Positions 1-12,250 are shown, counted from the stretch's first letter. The stretch is 64,000 nt of DNA from Solanum dulcamara (GCF_947179165.1 NC_077245.1:511001-575000); one strand, 5' to 3'. The notes: generated by a model not told the origin, from the sequence alone. A program made the numbers and translations.

Positions 1-529
1 TTACTTTCCTATTTGAAATCTCTCTCTTATACTATTTTCATTATCCAATTGCGTAAAATTCAAATTGTATCACGTAAAGTAAGCAAAACAAGAAAAGATA
101 ATGCAGTAGGAAAGGGAAACATGCTTATTGCATGTCTCGTGGAAAGACTCTTAACCACTCTTGTCTTCATCCCTGCAATCACTCTACCTTTTATCCATAG
201 AAACTGTTCCTCATTCTTATCCCATGCTTCCTCCCTTCACATGTCTAACGTTTCCCTACCTCCCTCTACCTTTATCATTAACAAATCGACTTGTATTTAT
301 TTTCAATTTTAACAAAATTCTAACTCAAGTATAATGAAAGGTAATTTTAAACTTTGGTCAAATCAATGCCACCCTAAACTTTTTGATTAAATACTTTTAT
401 TTGTCATTCACAAAAGGATTAAAAGCGATGACTTAAGCCTTTTTCTTCTTCTTATAGGACGTTTAAAGAGCGTGACTCTTAAGTTTAATTAAGTTCCAGC
501 ATGCCCTTTTTAAGTGGAAATTAATACTA

Positions 530-530
<1 letters not shown>

Positions 531-562
<32 letters not shown>
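531..562. repeat. (TA)n microsatellite
   Basis: A run of about 15 TA dinucleotides is read directly in the sequence. It is likely to vary in length between individuals. Confidence 0.9.
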
Positions 563-565
<3 letters not shown>

Positions 566-724
566 GTTGTATGGAAGAACTAGGTCGTCTAGACATTATA
601 GTGGGATTTCATGGGTCCTCCCTAGTTACTACGTTGGACGGTTCCAATTAAAAGGGAATAAATGGCTTCAATAAGTTAATTAATATTTAATATAGTATAG
701 TTTTACCACTAAGTTGGAGTAAGA

Positions 725-764
725 TTTATCCTAGTATTATATTATTTATCCTAGTATTATATTA
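725..764. repeat. 20 bp exact tandem duplication
   Basis: The 20 bases at 725-744 are repeated without change at 745-764. This looks like a recent replication-slippage duplication in non-coding DNA. Confidence 0.85.
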
Positions 765-1600
765 GCAAAAGGTTAGGACAAGGAAAAAGAGTGTATATTT
801 TATTATGTTAATTCTATCCTTTTCATTTGATTATAATAGTTTATTAGAAATTGATAATGGGATTTGTTATTATGTATTTATTTAACTAGTAACATATTTG
901 GTAAGCTCATTTGGTGGTTTACCAACTTTATCGACCTCACCACTACAACTTGGACAAACAATAATATTATAAGATCACATTTCTAGTAGTATCTTACCTT
1001 TATTCCACAAATTTCCACCTGTTCAAGTGATTATGCTAGCTTTGACATCTTATTTGCTAGTACTTATTATAAATATAAAAAAAAATCTATGAAAAAAAGG
1101 GGAAAACATATCAGCACCCTATTTAATAAAGTAAAACGAAAATTATGAAGTCTCACACCTAAATTACAATAAAAATAAATTAACTAATTTCTTTTCATTT
1201 GTCATAGCTTCACGTCTAAATTATAATAAAATGATAGATTTTTTTTTCATCAGTCACAGCCTTGAATGAGTTATGCCTTAAATATATTTAGTTAATGGAG
1301 ATGCATTGAACAATATTCTTCAAAAATAATTACTTACATTAATATGGGTCACGGGAAAAAAAACGGAAAGGTGATTGACGGCCGCACACTTTAATAAGCT
1401 AACACAAGAAATTAAAAAGATTGTTAATTAAATGACAAATTAACACTAATTCAGACAGTAATACATGTCAATAAATTCAAACAGTAGTTTACTGTAATCC
1501 TAATTAATGATTTAATATAGTAGGGCTGGATGAATATACACGTTTACATAGATATAATATAGTATATACATACAGCCTAATCAATTAATTTATCTGAAAT

Positions 1601-2203
1601 TTACGGTAGAAATGCATTTACATGATAATTTCTCGGTAATTGGCTTTCCGGCTCAGCTCCAGGAGCCGACGACGAGCTAGCTACCGGCAACTCGCCGCAC
1701 TTATGACATCTCGTCACCACTAGAATCTGCCGGCAAGAAGGACACGATGAGTGCGAGCCTAACCAGGTATCGATGCATCCTACATGAAATCCATGGCCGC
1801 ACTGCGGCAGCAATCGGATTTCATCTCCGACTGCAAATTCCGCCAGGCAAATAGCACATTCGGAGAATTTCACAGCGTGTTCTGCTGCGTAACTGAACTT
1901 CGGAAGCGATTTGAGTACCTTCTTCTTCAAACCTTTATTAGCTGGAGGTGACGAAAAAGCGGAATTTCCGGTGGCTCTGGCGGAGATCCGTCGGATCCAG
2001 GCGCAGCGAGCAACAGCGACAAGTCCAAGGACGCAAATGAGCGCACAGAGGAGAGCGGCGAGGATTACGACGAAGTCGGAGTCGACTTTACCGATTCCCG
2101 TTGATGTTGACGAAGGCGGCGACGGTTTAACGCCGCCGGTGATATGTGAATGATCAGTATTACTCATGAGGAAAGTGCGAAGAAAATTGAAAGAGAGAGG
2201 CAA
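1601..2203 (-). CDS. RING-H2 finger protein, ATL8/ATL80 type (E3 ubiquitin ligase)
   Basis: A single-exon gene of 200 residues, typical of the intronless ATL family of membrane-anchored E3 ubiquitin ligases. A hydrophobic segment lies at about residues 44-67. The GLD-type region (GLKKKVLKSLPKFSY) follows at 91-105. The RING-H2 finger has zinc ligands C116, C119, C135, H137, H140, C143, C154 and C157, with the expected spacing, a proline two residues before C135 (P133) and a tryptophan at 147. The tail ends in FLP, as in Arabidopsis ATL80 and ATL8. The first methionine (2203) is preferred because an MPLSFNFLR start resembles the ATL80 N-terminus; Met13 at about 2167 is the alternative. The family transfers ubiquitin from E2 enzymes to targets, often in phosphate, sugar or defence signalling; the target here cannot be inferred. 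Confidence 0.93.
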   Translation of the reverse strand: MPLSFNFLRTFLMSNTDHSHITGGVKPSPPSSTSTGIGKVDSDFVVILAALLCALICVLGLVAVARCAWIRRISARATGNSAFSSPPANKGLKKKVLKSLPKFSYAAEHAVKFSECAICLAEFAVGDEIRLLPQCGHGFHVGCIDTWLGSHSSCPSCRQILVVTRCHKCGELPVASSSSAPGAEPESQLPRNYHVNAFLP

Positions 2204-2240
2204 AGTATTTGATTTTCGTCTATTCAGCTCTTTTTTTTTT

Positions 2241-2252
2241 TAGCTTTATAAA
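2241..2252 (-). promoter_or_regulatory. Probable TATA box of the ATL gene
   Basis: On the minus strand this reads TTTATAAAGC. It sits about 40-45 bases upstream of the first ATG, which implies a very short 5' leader or use of the downstream Met13. No other TATA-like element fits as well. Confidence 0.5.
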
Positions 2253-2259
2253 GGACTGT

Positions 2260-4540
2260 GAATAAACTGTTTAACCAATAACCTTTTTTTTAATACGTAA
2301 TTATCTTAATATTAATTTTGGGATAAAGAAAGTGAACGGATGGAGTCAAAGTCACACTTATTGTGTGGTAGACTCCAGTCTTTCCAAAATTTACTAAGAT
2401 GGAGTTGAAAAATATATTTAACGCACTTTTTAAAAAAAATTAAATTTTTTAAGAAAGTTATTCTAATTTTTAAAAATAATTCTTATGGTATTAACTAGTA
2501 ACTATTGGAGTTAAGCATGAAATAGCATCATGTTATACTCACGCTCCAACTAAGAGATTTTTTTTTTTTAATATTCCTCCTTTTATATCTTTTCATATGA
2601 TCATTTATGAGGTGACTTTACGAATTTTAAATATAATATTTTTTTTTTGGATAAGAGATATGGATGCATGAACTTGTAGTCATATAAGATTAAAAATAAT
2701 TAAATTTATTTTAAAGTGCAAGTATCATTATACCAAGGATAAAATGAGAGAAAGACATTTCAAATAATCTAAATCATATCTTGTATTGATCTACAAATAT
2801 ATCAACAATTTGTAGGTGTAAAATTACGATAATGGAAGGTGTTAAAAGGAATAAGATAGATTTAAAATCATACGAAAGAAGGTTATCTTAAAAAATTTAA
2901 AATTTCTTGATATCAATGTTGACTTAACTAAAAAAGATGGCATAATAATTTTTTTTTTTACTATTAGTTACATATATTTAACTTTTTTTATTCAATGTGA
3001 TGATAAGTTGAATTGAGCTTATATAGAATAGTACGAATTTGTATAATCAACTTCAACTTATTTATGACAGAAGCATAGTTATTGTTGAGCTAGCGAAAGA
3101 GTTGCGTTTGAAATATAAACTTCATAACATACACTAGAAGAACTTTTTCACGTAATTCAATATTAAACTTGGAATCATAACTTTTGAACTTATTCTCTCC
3201 AAAAATATTTGTTTTTACAAAAGTGTTTTCATATAGGCCAATAACAGGAACATGATTGTTGATAAAAGAACCAAATTAAAGTAAGGTAGAAGTAGTAGTA
3301 CAAAAAGCCTAACCTAGCTAGTTCCAAATAATTTCAAAGGCAATATATATATATCCCTCTTTCCTCTTTTAGGATTTTCCTTAACCAAATTAGCTTTTTC
3401 TTTTGTGCCAAATTCTAAGTGAACCATATAAAGTATTTAGCTATTCAACTTATGATGGAGTTTGTTGATTTGTAGCCATCACATCTTTCTTTTTTTTGGT
3501 AGATTAAGATGAAAAGGGCATCAATTAGTTGTTAGATTAATAGTAATGAATTTATAATGTTACTACTACTAGATTGCAAGCACATGTGAAATTGGGTTGT
3601 GATATATACATGTTGATGTTGACATAATTATAACAAAAGTTTAACAAAATTATATTACTATGTAGCATTCCATAATAGGGATTTAATAAGAGGGCGAGAC
3701 GGATCGAAAACATAAAAAATGATGGACGATATACGTTAAAAACATCAAAAAAATATTATATAGATCGAAGTAGATTGAGATTTTTATAGGTTAAGGCTCA
3801 ATCCAGCCGACACATTTGTCATTTCTAAAACTACTTCACCTAAGTTACATGAAATATAGCTTTTCTTATTGTTAATAAAGTGAAATTCTTTGTTAATCAA
3901 AATAGACAGAGGGAAAAGATTCAACTTTAGCCTTTACCTATATAAAATATCTTTATTTTACCGTCCAATGTTATTTTTTGAAGTCATTTATACTTTTGCG
4001 TTTCCAAATCATCTTATATTTTCTCTTGCCAGCGAAAAATAAATGAATTCCACATTGCAAAATAATTGAGAAAAATATACAACATTTTGCTAATTCTGCT
4101 TTTGACTATAGTCTAAAATAACTTTTGTTACGACACTGATATTTGGATCATATAAAAAGCAATTGTCATAACAAATTAATACTGTTATTACTATTTAAGA
4201 GAGCAATCATGGATTCCAACAATTACAAAACAACTAGCAAATTTTCTACTTATGTATTAGTATTCAAAATTGCCCATCCTTTTTTTTTTTAGGCCAATCT
4301 AGCCAAACATTTCTACCCCTATATATGTATATATACCCTTATAATTAGGGTAGTTTTAAACGTACACTAAACTTCTTTTCGTATTCTATTAATAATTTAT
4401 CTTAATTTTCAAAATTAAAAATATCCTTTAAAAATAAATCAAGCCTCAAGTGACTAAATTAACATCTTGTGGGTCAATGGTCAACTCTAATTTGTTATTA
4501 GTCAACCTATCATCCACCACTTCGCTACAAAATATAAAAA
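2260..4540. other. AT-rich intergenic region, nothing recognised
   Basis: This is the upstream flank of the ATL gene. It has no open frame with family resemblance and no clear repeat. Confidence 0.55.
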
Positions 4541-4550
4541 AGCAAACGGA

Positions 4551-4910
4551 GTATTTAATTACTATTTAATTCAGAAGAATTATAGTTGGATGAATAAGAT
4601 TCCACCACTTAAAATTAGAAATCTCATATTTGAATCTGAATATGAAAAAAGACTTGTTAGGAAGTTCTTTTCCTCTTAAATGAGCCTTAAGTGGTGCGAA
4701 TCCAAATTAGTAAGTAAAAGAAGTATTCAATTACTATTTAATCAAGAACGATTATAGTATGATGAGTAGAATTTCTCTACTTTAAATCAGAGGCCTCATA
4801 CTCGAATATGAATATGAAAAAAGTCTTGTTACGAAACGGTTCCCTTCTTAAATGAGCCTGAAGCAGTATGAATCCAAATTAGTCGAGTCTCACGCCAATG
4901 AAAAACCAAA
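4551..4910 (+). mobile_element. Two tandem tRNA-derived SINE copies (solanaceous SolS-like)
   Basis: Two related units of about 175 bp lie head to tail, roughly 4551-4725 and 4727-4910. Each has the same order of blocks: a short AT-rich flank, a tRNA box B-like stretch (first unit GAAATCTCATATTTGAATC, second GAGGCCTCATACTCGAAT), TATGAATATGAAAAAA, an AATGAGCC block and GAATCCAAATTAGT. The second unit ends in an A-rich tail. I recall this block order from a common solanaceous SINE. Because the flanking TACTATTTAATC stretch is also repeated, a tandem duplication of one inserted copy is more likely than two insertions. Confidence 0.6.
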
Positions 4911-5705
4911 AACAAATAAAGAGAGTAAAGTGCATTACAAATTTGATAAAAGCAAAGAGTTTGTTGCATAGAATAGGTAGTGGATGGAGTAGACCAGTAG
5001 AAGGAAGTGTGAATTGGTCACCAAAGCACTTTGTTATTATGCACATGAAAAGTTGGCTCTTTCTTATTTGTTGGATTATTGTAAATATCAAAAGGATAAC
5101 TCCCAATTGGAGCACGTTTCTCTTATCTTTTTTCCTAATCTTTTATCTTATCTTATTTTAGTCTGTCTTTTCCACATTCTTTTAGTGAGAAATTTCCTGC
5201 AACCTTCCAGCTAGACTGACTACATGACTTGGCACACAACTTCGAAACTTCTCAAAGTATAGGCCCCAACCTCTAAACGTTTGTCCTCAATAGGATTTGA
5301 ACTCATGACGTGCCCTAACTTTACATATTATATGTCAAGTTCTTATGGGATCGGAATCCAAAGCCCTATGACCCAAAAAAGAGAATAATGTGTACCATCT
5401 CGACTATTTCAATAATACAGATGTCAAATAATTCTATCTAACAAAGTTTAACCAAATAGAAAGATATCACCTAACTTTTTTGTTTCTGTTGAAATTTGAA
5501 CACAATACACCTTGGAGTTAGGGTCATTGTACCTAACATTTGTGTTTGAAAGTTAGAAATCACATGTATTTCAAACTAATTTCAAGATTGATGACTTTGA
5601 ACAAAGTATACACACATTTTACACCACGAAACTGTTGTATAGTTCCATACAGAAGATCGAGCATGTCGTAGAATCCACCACTTTAATGCAGGTCGCATAT
5701 TTTGC

Positions 5706-5765
5706 TCAGAAGCGGATTCAAGATTTTAAGTCATTAGGTCCGAAATAGTACTGCTTTGTGACTAC
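5706..5765. mobile_element. Fragment of a hAT-type MITE terminus
   Basis: The block CAGAAGCGGATTCAAGAT matches the terminal sequence of the complete element at 55081-55280. The other end is not recognisable here, so this is a decayed or truncated copy. Confidence 0.4.
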
Positions 5766-6334
5766 TCTTTCGTGATGATGAATATAGCACAACAGTATTT
5801 GACTTCATACGTTGGCAGTCTTTTCTTATTGCCCTTTTCTCATTTGAAGGGTTAGACATTTCACAATAGATGAAATTTCATGCAATATAATAAATAGTGT
5901 AATAAGTACTTTAATTGGATATCCACAAGTTAGAATAGACATTTCATTGGATTGTTCTTTCAACATTAAAAAACCTATGTCATATGCACAACAAATCCGA
6001 CTGAGGATCTGTATTAGTACTAAGCTGCATAAAATAATTAACAAACCTAGTACAACTATCAAATAAACTAACGAAATCACATAAGCCTATAATATAGTAA
6101 AAGAAAGTGGACCTTAAATGTGAGAGCAAATGATCATTATCAAACTTCAAAGGCAAAATAAGGATCATACTTGCTAAGTTGTTTGACACGATTTCTTTAC
6201 GTGGAATGCAAGAGAATCTAATGAATGTTGCTTGTAGATATGACTTCACAAAAGACAATAAGATGTTTAATGATTACATTACACAATTAATTAACCATCA
6301 AAGTGCAAATTCAATGTACACTTGAATAAAACTT

Positions 6335-7262
6335 AGGTGGAAAGGAAGAGAATGAGGAGGGTTGTGCCTTATCTCAAAAAAAAAACAATTCGGATTCATG
6401 TGGGGACGATCAATTACGGGAGCCATCTAGCTTGTACAGAGATTGTTAGAAAAGTTGTTATTATAGGGATAGGAAGAGAGATTTATACATGGTGTTTATC
6501 GACCTATAAAAGTTGTACGATAAAGACGCTAAAAGGTCCTCTATAGATGTTTGGAGGCTAAAGATGTACTTGTGACTAAAGATATGTATGATGGAGCCAA
6601 GATCCGAATTAGAACAATGAGAGGTGACTCGGAACACTTCCTTGACCATGATGTGGTTGCACCAAGGATCAACCCTTATTGTGTTCCTATTTGCCTTAGT
6701 GATAAACAAATTGAAATAACATATTCAAGGGGAGGTGTTGTGGTGTATATTATTCTCAGATGAAATATTGTTGATTTACGAGACACACAATGAAGTTAAA
6801 GATAGGTTGGAAGTTTGGAGACAGACCCTAGAATCTAAAAGTTTCGAGTTACACAAGACTTAAATACCTAAAGTGCAAGTTCAGTGTTGCAATGCATGAA
6901 GCGGAGGTGGAAGTGAAATCGATGCACAAGTCATACCCAAGAGAAAAAGCTTCAAGTATCTTGGGTCCACAATCCAATGAGATGGGGAGATTGATGATGA
7001 TGTTGCACATTGTATTAGAACAGACTAGGTGAGATGGAGGCTAACATTCGAGGTACTATATGATAAGAATGTGCCAAAAATTAAAAGATAAGTTTTACAA
7101 AATGGTGATTAGACCTACATTGTTGTATGTGGCTCATGAGTATTGATCAGTCAAGAACACCCGTGTTTATAATATGAATGTGATGGAGACGAGGATGCTC
7201 AAATGGATGTGTGTGCATATTAGAAGATATATGATTAGGAACAAAGTTATACGGGGAAAGGT
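6335..7262 (+). pseudogene. Degenerate LINE (non-LTR) reverse transcriptase
   Basis: Translation in shifting plus-strand frames recovers the typical plant LINE reverse transcriptase blocks in order: an ERMRRVVP/QFGFMWGRSIT region, DMYDGAKIRIRT and GDSEHF, then ILFSDEILLIYET where the catalytic FADD box should be, DRLEVWRQTLESK, and AQVIPKRKSFKYLG followed by GEIDDDVAH and DKNVPKIK. The frame is broken many times and the catalytic FADD is changed to FSDE, so the copy is dead. A TS SINE fragment follows directly. No target duplication was found. Confidence 0.85.
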
Positions 7263-7352
7263 AGGAGTGGCCTTCGCGACAGACAAGATAAGGGAAGGTA
7301 TGCATACATCTGACCCTTCCTAGACCCCACTTGTAGAATTACATTAGGTATG
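7258..7352 (+). mobile_element. TS-type SINE, 3' part
   Basis: Contains the degenerate core GGTATGCATACATCTGACCC followed by CCTAGACCCCACTTGTAGAA, the conserved 3' region of the solanaceous TS SINE, here without a clear (GTT)n tail. It abuts the LINE remnant. Confidence 0.7.
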
Positions 7353-7702
7353 TTATAATTAAATAAAACAAATAAAAGAAACCAAGTGCAGAAACACAAC
7401 TCCTGAATCATATATATTAGCTTTAACTTCACAGTAAATGAGGCAACGCAGACAAGCATACATGGAGATCAAAATTTCTTACACAAATGAAAGGTAATTT
7501 TCATGAGTTTCAATTTTGTATTGCAATGTGTCACTATCTCTGGAGACAATACTCAAAAGCAGATCTTACAGAAGGTAATGCCTTTTCGCAACGATAGAAT
7601 GTCAAATGTGCAGCAGAAACACAGATGACAGATGATGTTTTTCTTCTTTCTGGAAATTATAACCCATTCTAACTGGAACAAATTGCGCGTCCATCAGAAA
7701 TA

Positions 7703-10700
7703 TCACAAATCATATCTTACTTTCCATTTCCCATTTTTGGTGACATTGAGAGTCCAGTTGGCTTCTCTAATCTGAAAGTAAGGGACCTGAAAAAACAGAA
7801 GAGAGAATAAAACACAACTTCAAAGCGCAGGGTAACATGTTAGGTGAGATCCACACAAAAGACTATAGTAGTATATGCAATGGACTATTAAAAAAATGGA
7901 ACTGATTGTCAGATGAATCAGACCAACAAAATAGCAAGGGAGAGGAAATACGTGAAAAACAACAAAGAATAGACCATACCACCAAAATGGAGATGACATG
8001 TGTCAAAACATAGTAGGAAGGCCTTTACTTCGTTAAGCTAACGCAATTATAAGCAGGAGAATGTTTGACCATTTTAATCAACTTAATTTTGTTGTTTGTT
8101 GGGTAATAAAAATGAATATTACGTTCCAGTCACTGTAATGAGGTTTTAGATTTTTCATATTAGCTCTATAACACAGCAGGAACACTTGTGCATGCAACAC
8201 AGAAAAAGTGCAGTGTCTACTCTCTAGCATCAGAACTATATCTTTTCTCTTTGGAAAAAAGGGTAGTATCAAAACACTACATTATACTGCATAGATTTAT
8301 GAGATTTGAAGGTACAAGACAATGCCATGCATTTATGAATGAGAGCTAGAGAAGCTCAGCTGACCATTTTCACAAGCCAAACCGTTATTAATTGGTGGGA
8401 AGATGGGAGACGGAGTATGCTACTTGAAGATTAGGAAAATGATTTACCTTTTCAATGACTTCATATCCAACTTTGAGCCTCACGTCTTGGTCTTCTTTCA
8501 CATCCCTGATGTTCCAAGTAAATTCAGCAGCAACTCTTGATTTTTTCTGGAAGTTTTGAAGTAAGCAAAGTATGAAAGTCTCTGTAAGACTGTTACTTTA
8601 AAACCAAAGAAGTAAGCAACATGTCAAATTGCAAGATGTATCAGAACATCGATTAACTGCGCCAGGTTTAGCTATACGGATCCTCTATATCTATTTCATT
8701 CTGTATATTCTAGCCAATTTCACTCTAATACTGGACAAGATAAATCATTGTAAAGAGAACACCCTCAATTTAATATGATTACATGCTTAGTCAAATGAAT
8801 AGATATAAAACACTCCTTGATGCAGATAACCGACAAAATTTGATTAGAATTTTGATCTTCAAGCCAACGCAAGTACATACCTTCAGATTGAAGTACACAA
8901 GACTACATAAATATGAACATACCCGAAATGACAATGGGATTACTCATTCAAACTTTTTTTTTTTGACAAGGGGGATCACTCATTCATGGATTTAACTCAA
9001 AACCAAATTCCTTTAATTTGTTATTTGGGCTAGCCTAGAGTAGATTACTAGATATATCCCAATCCTTGCTCCAAAAGAATCAACATCATCATTTATTAAA
9101 CACCAACAGTTTCACTCATGTATAGACCTTACAGATTTAGAATGATTACCAACCTCTAGAAGTTTTTCGTCCACATCGTACTTTCCCTTGATATGAAAGT
9201 TTACCGAATCATCTGTTGTCACTGGAAATGCCTTTTTACCACGAACATTATACCAGAGCTTTCGCCGCCCATAATACTGCACTCCAACAGCGAGGCTGGC
9301 ATATTGCTACAAGTACAAAAAGAATGTCAATTTCCTGAGCTACCATAACAAAAATATCATGTACACCAGTTATTTCAAGCTGAATGGCTCAATTAGCTTA
9401 TTGAGAGTTGGCCAATTTGGAAGTGAAATAAAAAGATTTCCTTTTTTCTTTTATTTGAGCAGGATACTTATACATGCATGGCTTAATCTATGAGACAAGC
9501 CAAACGATTTCATTTATGCTATTTACAATAAATTTTACATATTTAGAAAGAAAATAAGAAGGAAGACTATTTATAGCTTTAGAATTATTAAAAACATTGG
9601 GGAATATATTATGAAGGCTGACTCTTAAAGAGAAAATCATAACATTCAATTTGAAATGGAGAAAATATTTCATTTACTGCCATATATTCTTTAATTTTCC
9701 CCTGCTCTTGGGGTAATGGATAAAGCGGTTAATTTGATTGAATTGCCCACAATGACGTTTCCATTTCGGCTTGTGCCGGAGCCCAACTTATCTGGTCACT
9801 ACAAAGAATCACATGTTTATACTGCATTTAAACTAGTATTAAGTGGTAAGAAATAAGAAAATGTGTGATGATGTCACTAAACAACGCTTCATTTTAGTAT
9901 ATGAGATGAACCCTGGTTTATTCAAAATGTCTTCTCTGGTCTCAAGCAGGAAAGATAGTAGATATCAAAATCAACTCTGGGGACTTGACACAATATGTTA
10001 CTGAGGCACAAGAATTAATAGAATGCTAAAATTTGACCCTTGTTAGATCAACTATACATGCTTAGTTAACCTCTTGGAGTGCTGAAGCTGAAAATGTACC
10101 TACATATACAAGCAACAAATTGTTCTAGAAAGGGTAGGAACATACATCAGGAAAGTATCGCCTTATCATAGCACTGAGATAAGTTGGTGCTCCAATTTTA
10201 GTGTCTAGTTCTGCATGACCCTGCCAATGAATAGAAATCCACATGATAAAGGACAATAGGAAGCTCAAAAGGCTTATTAAACAGAGCTGGGTCAGTGAAG
10301 AACCAAAACAGCTCAAAATGACACATCAAGTTCTCTCCACTTCGTTTTATCTCAGCATACCTATCCTGGGCGAAATACGCATATCTAAATATGTACAAGA
10401 ATTACAGAAAAATCATTTTACCTTATATGAAGTGATAAATATGTATAATCATCGTCCATTTTCCTTAAAAGAAATGGGCACAAGCAATTCTAATATGCCT
10501 CCTTCTCTATTGAGCCCATTATTCATTGCCAATATACCAAATAGTGTTCCGTGATTGAATATAATGATAAGCAAACCAATTGTACACTTGTATGAGAGTA
10601 TGTAATTACTATAACTTGGTAATAAAAAAGGAAGATAAGCTGAACTGACTTCAAAAGCAGAACCTGGCCTGAAGCACTTAAACTAAATCAGCCAGGCGTA

Positions 10701-12166
10701 AAGGAAGCATCTTTGACTAGCCCGAAAAACCTCCTTGGTATTTCTACTAAGTAATTAGTATAACAACAACTACGCCTCAATCCCAAACAAGTTAGGGTCG
10801 GGTATACGAATCCTCATTTTTTCATTCAACCTCATATCATATCATCATAATAACAAATAAATAAAATAAAACTGAAAAGTACTTTAAATATATATAAATA
10901 ATACTACTAATAATAAAAAATTCCTATTCTCAACTAATAGCTATCACCTATATGAATCTTTTTCTTCCCTGCAAACTAATTAACTATTAGTATGAAGGGA
11001 GAAAATTGGATTTCTGCAGAAAAACCAAGACTCTTATCACACAAAACTTCAAGAAGAGTAACTTTTGATGTTCAAAACTCTGTCTTTTGACATGGGTAAA
11101 TAGTAAACTAAATCAGAAACCATACCCAAAAAACCCACGTGACATTTTCAATAAAAGTTTCAGATGAGAGGGGAATAATTGAGGTTGTGGAGAGGAAACA
11201 AGAGTTTATCAAGCAAAAGATTTAAGAAGAGTAACTTACTAATGCTCAAATCGATCTTTTGACATGGGTAAATTCTAAAAACTCAGTCTTCTCACAAAAT
11301 TTCATGGAAAGAGAAACATACTAATGCTCAAAACTCAATCTTTTGACATGGGTGAATTCTCAAAAGTCTTTTCTCACAAAATTTCATGGAAAGAGTAAGT
11401 TATTAATGCTCAAAATTGAGTCTTTTGACATGGGTAAATTCTTAAAACTCAGTCTTCTCACAAAATTTCATGGAAAGAGGAACTTAATAATGCTCAAAAA
11501 TGAGTCTTTTGACATGGGTAAATTCTTAAAACTCGGTCTTCTTACAAAATTTCATGGAAAGAGCAACTTATAATGCTCAAAACTCAATGTTTTGACATGG
11601 GTTATATTCGAAAAGCTCAGTCTTCTCACAAAATTTCATGGAAAAAGCAACTTACTAATGCTCAAACTCAGTCTTTTGACATGGGTAAGTTCTCAAAAGT
11701 CTTCTCACAAAATTTTCATGGAAAGAGTAACTTATTAATGCTCAAAACTGAGTCTTTTGACATGGGTAAATTCTTAAAACTCGGTCTTCTCTCAAAATTT
11801 CATGGAAAGAGCAACTTACTAATGCTCAAAACTCAAGTCTTTTGACATGGGTAAATTCTCGAAAGTCTTCTCACAAAATTTTCATGGAAAGAGTAACTTA
11901 TTAATGCTCAAAACTGAGTCTTTTGACATGGGTAGATTCTTAAAACTCAGTCTTGTCACAAATTTCATGGAAAGAGCAACTTACTAATGCTCAAAACTGA
12001 GTCTTTTGACATGGGTAAATGCCTCAAACTCAATCTTGTCACAAAATTGAAGGCAATAGGAAATGGTTAATACCTGCAAATGGGTGAAAGTGTTGAGGGG
12101 GAATATCTCCTTGGCATGAATCACCAGACTCTTGGAATCCCCACCATAACGAAGTGAGGTCTCCAT
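7703..12166 (-). CDS. OEP21: Outer envelope pore protein 21, chloroplastic
   Basis: Five exons on the minus strand: 12074-12166, 10146-10220, 9154-9306, 8448-8546 and 7703-7786, all with GT-AG borders, giving 167 residues plus stop. The N-terminus [20 protein letters not shown] and the C-terminal blocks [27 protein letters not shown] and GKWKVRYDL are hallmarks of OEP21. Pea OEP21 (177 aa) is a beta-barrel, anion-selective, ATP-regulated channel of the chloroplast outer envelope, thought to pass triose phosphate and 3-phosphoglycerate. There is no cleavable transit peptide, as expected for this family. Charged residues alternate through the predicted strands. Intron 1 is long (10221-12073) and holds the minisatellite and an Au SINE. 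Confident identification; exon borders were placed by hand. Confidence 0.93.
10766..10850 (-). mobile_element. Au-type SINE, 3' part
   Basis: The plus strand reads AACAACAACTACGCCTCAAT followed by CCCAAACAAGTTAGGGTCGG, the reverse complement of the widespread Au SINE 3' end with its TTG tail. The element therefore lies on the minus strand, inside intron 1 of OEP21. The 5' part is not clearly recognisable. Confidence 0.75.
11044..12050. repeat. ~83 bp tandem minisatellite in OEP21 intron 1
   Basis: The anchor GACATGGGT recurs at 11089, 11261, 11345, 11427, 11511, 11594, 11678, 11759, 11844, 11925 and 12008. From 11261 on, the spacing is 81-85 bases, so ten units are contiguous; one divergent outlier lies at 11089. 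Each unit contains CACAAAATTTCATGGAAAGA and an AATGCTCAAAAC block. Units alternate between a CTCAAAAGTCTT-type and a CTTAAAACTC-type variant, which suggests a dimer of about 166 bp in the later copies. The whole array lies in intron 1 of OEP21. Confidence 0.93.
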
Positions 12167-12225
12167 TTTCTGTCAAATGCAGGTGTTCTTCACTGTACAA
12201 GAATTCCCCCCAACCCCAGCTAGTA

Positions 12226-12250
12226 AAACCCTATATATATCTATATATAT
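12226..12250 (-). promoter_or_regulatory. TATA region and telo-box of OEP21
   Basis: Upstream of the OEP21 ATG the plus strand carries AAACCCTA at 12226-12233, the plant telo-box, overlapping a TATATATA-rich stretch that reads as a TATA box on the minus strand. The distance of about 60-85 bases to the ATG fits a core promoter. Function is inferred from motif and position only. Confidence 0.5.

Larger units (their letters stand above)
1..1600. other. AT-rich intergenic region, no gene seen
   Basis: No coding region with a recognisable family is seen here. The one longer open frame near the left edge has no recognisable motif and biased AT-rich codons. The stretch holds a (TA)n microsatellite at about 531-562 and an exact 20 bp tandem duplication at 725-744 and 745-764. 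Being downstream of the ATL gene, part of it is probably that gene's 3' flank. Confidence 0.6.

Noticed and set aside
13..312. 99-codon frame at the left edge
   Set aside because: Low-complexity AT-rich codons, no motif, no supporting splice or promoter context.
1911..2153. 80-codon plus-strand frame opposite the ATL gene
   Set aside because: Shadow of the GC-richer ATL coding sequence on the other strand.
4898..5161. 87-codon plus-strand frame with an N-terminal basic stretch
   Set aside because: Starts in the A-rich tail of a SINE and shows no conserved domain.
9700..9790. Possible tRNA-like stretch (GGGGTAATGGATAAAG)
   Set aside because: Only a weak box A resemblance; no box B at the right distance and no cloverleaf, inside an OEP21 intron.
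11343..11845. Plus-strand open frames with a repeated FDMGKFLKL...KFHGKSNL pattern
   Set aside because: They are translations of the ~83 bp minisatellite inside OEP21 intron 1, on the opposite strand to the gene, with no start context or family match.
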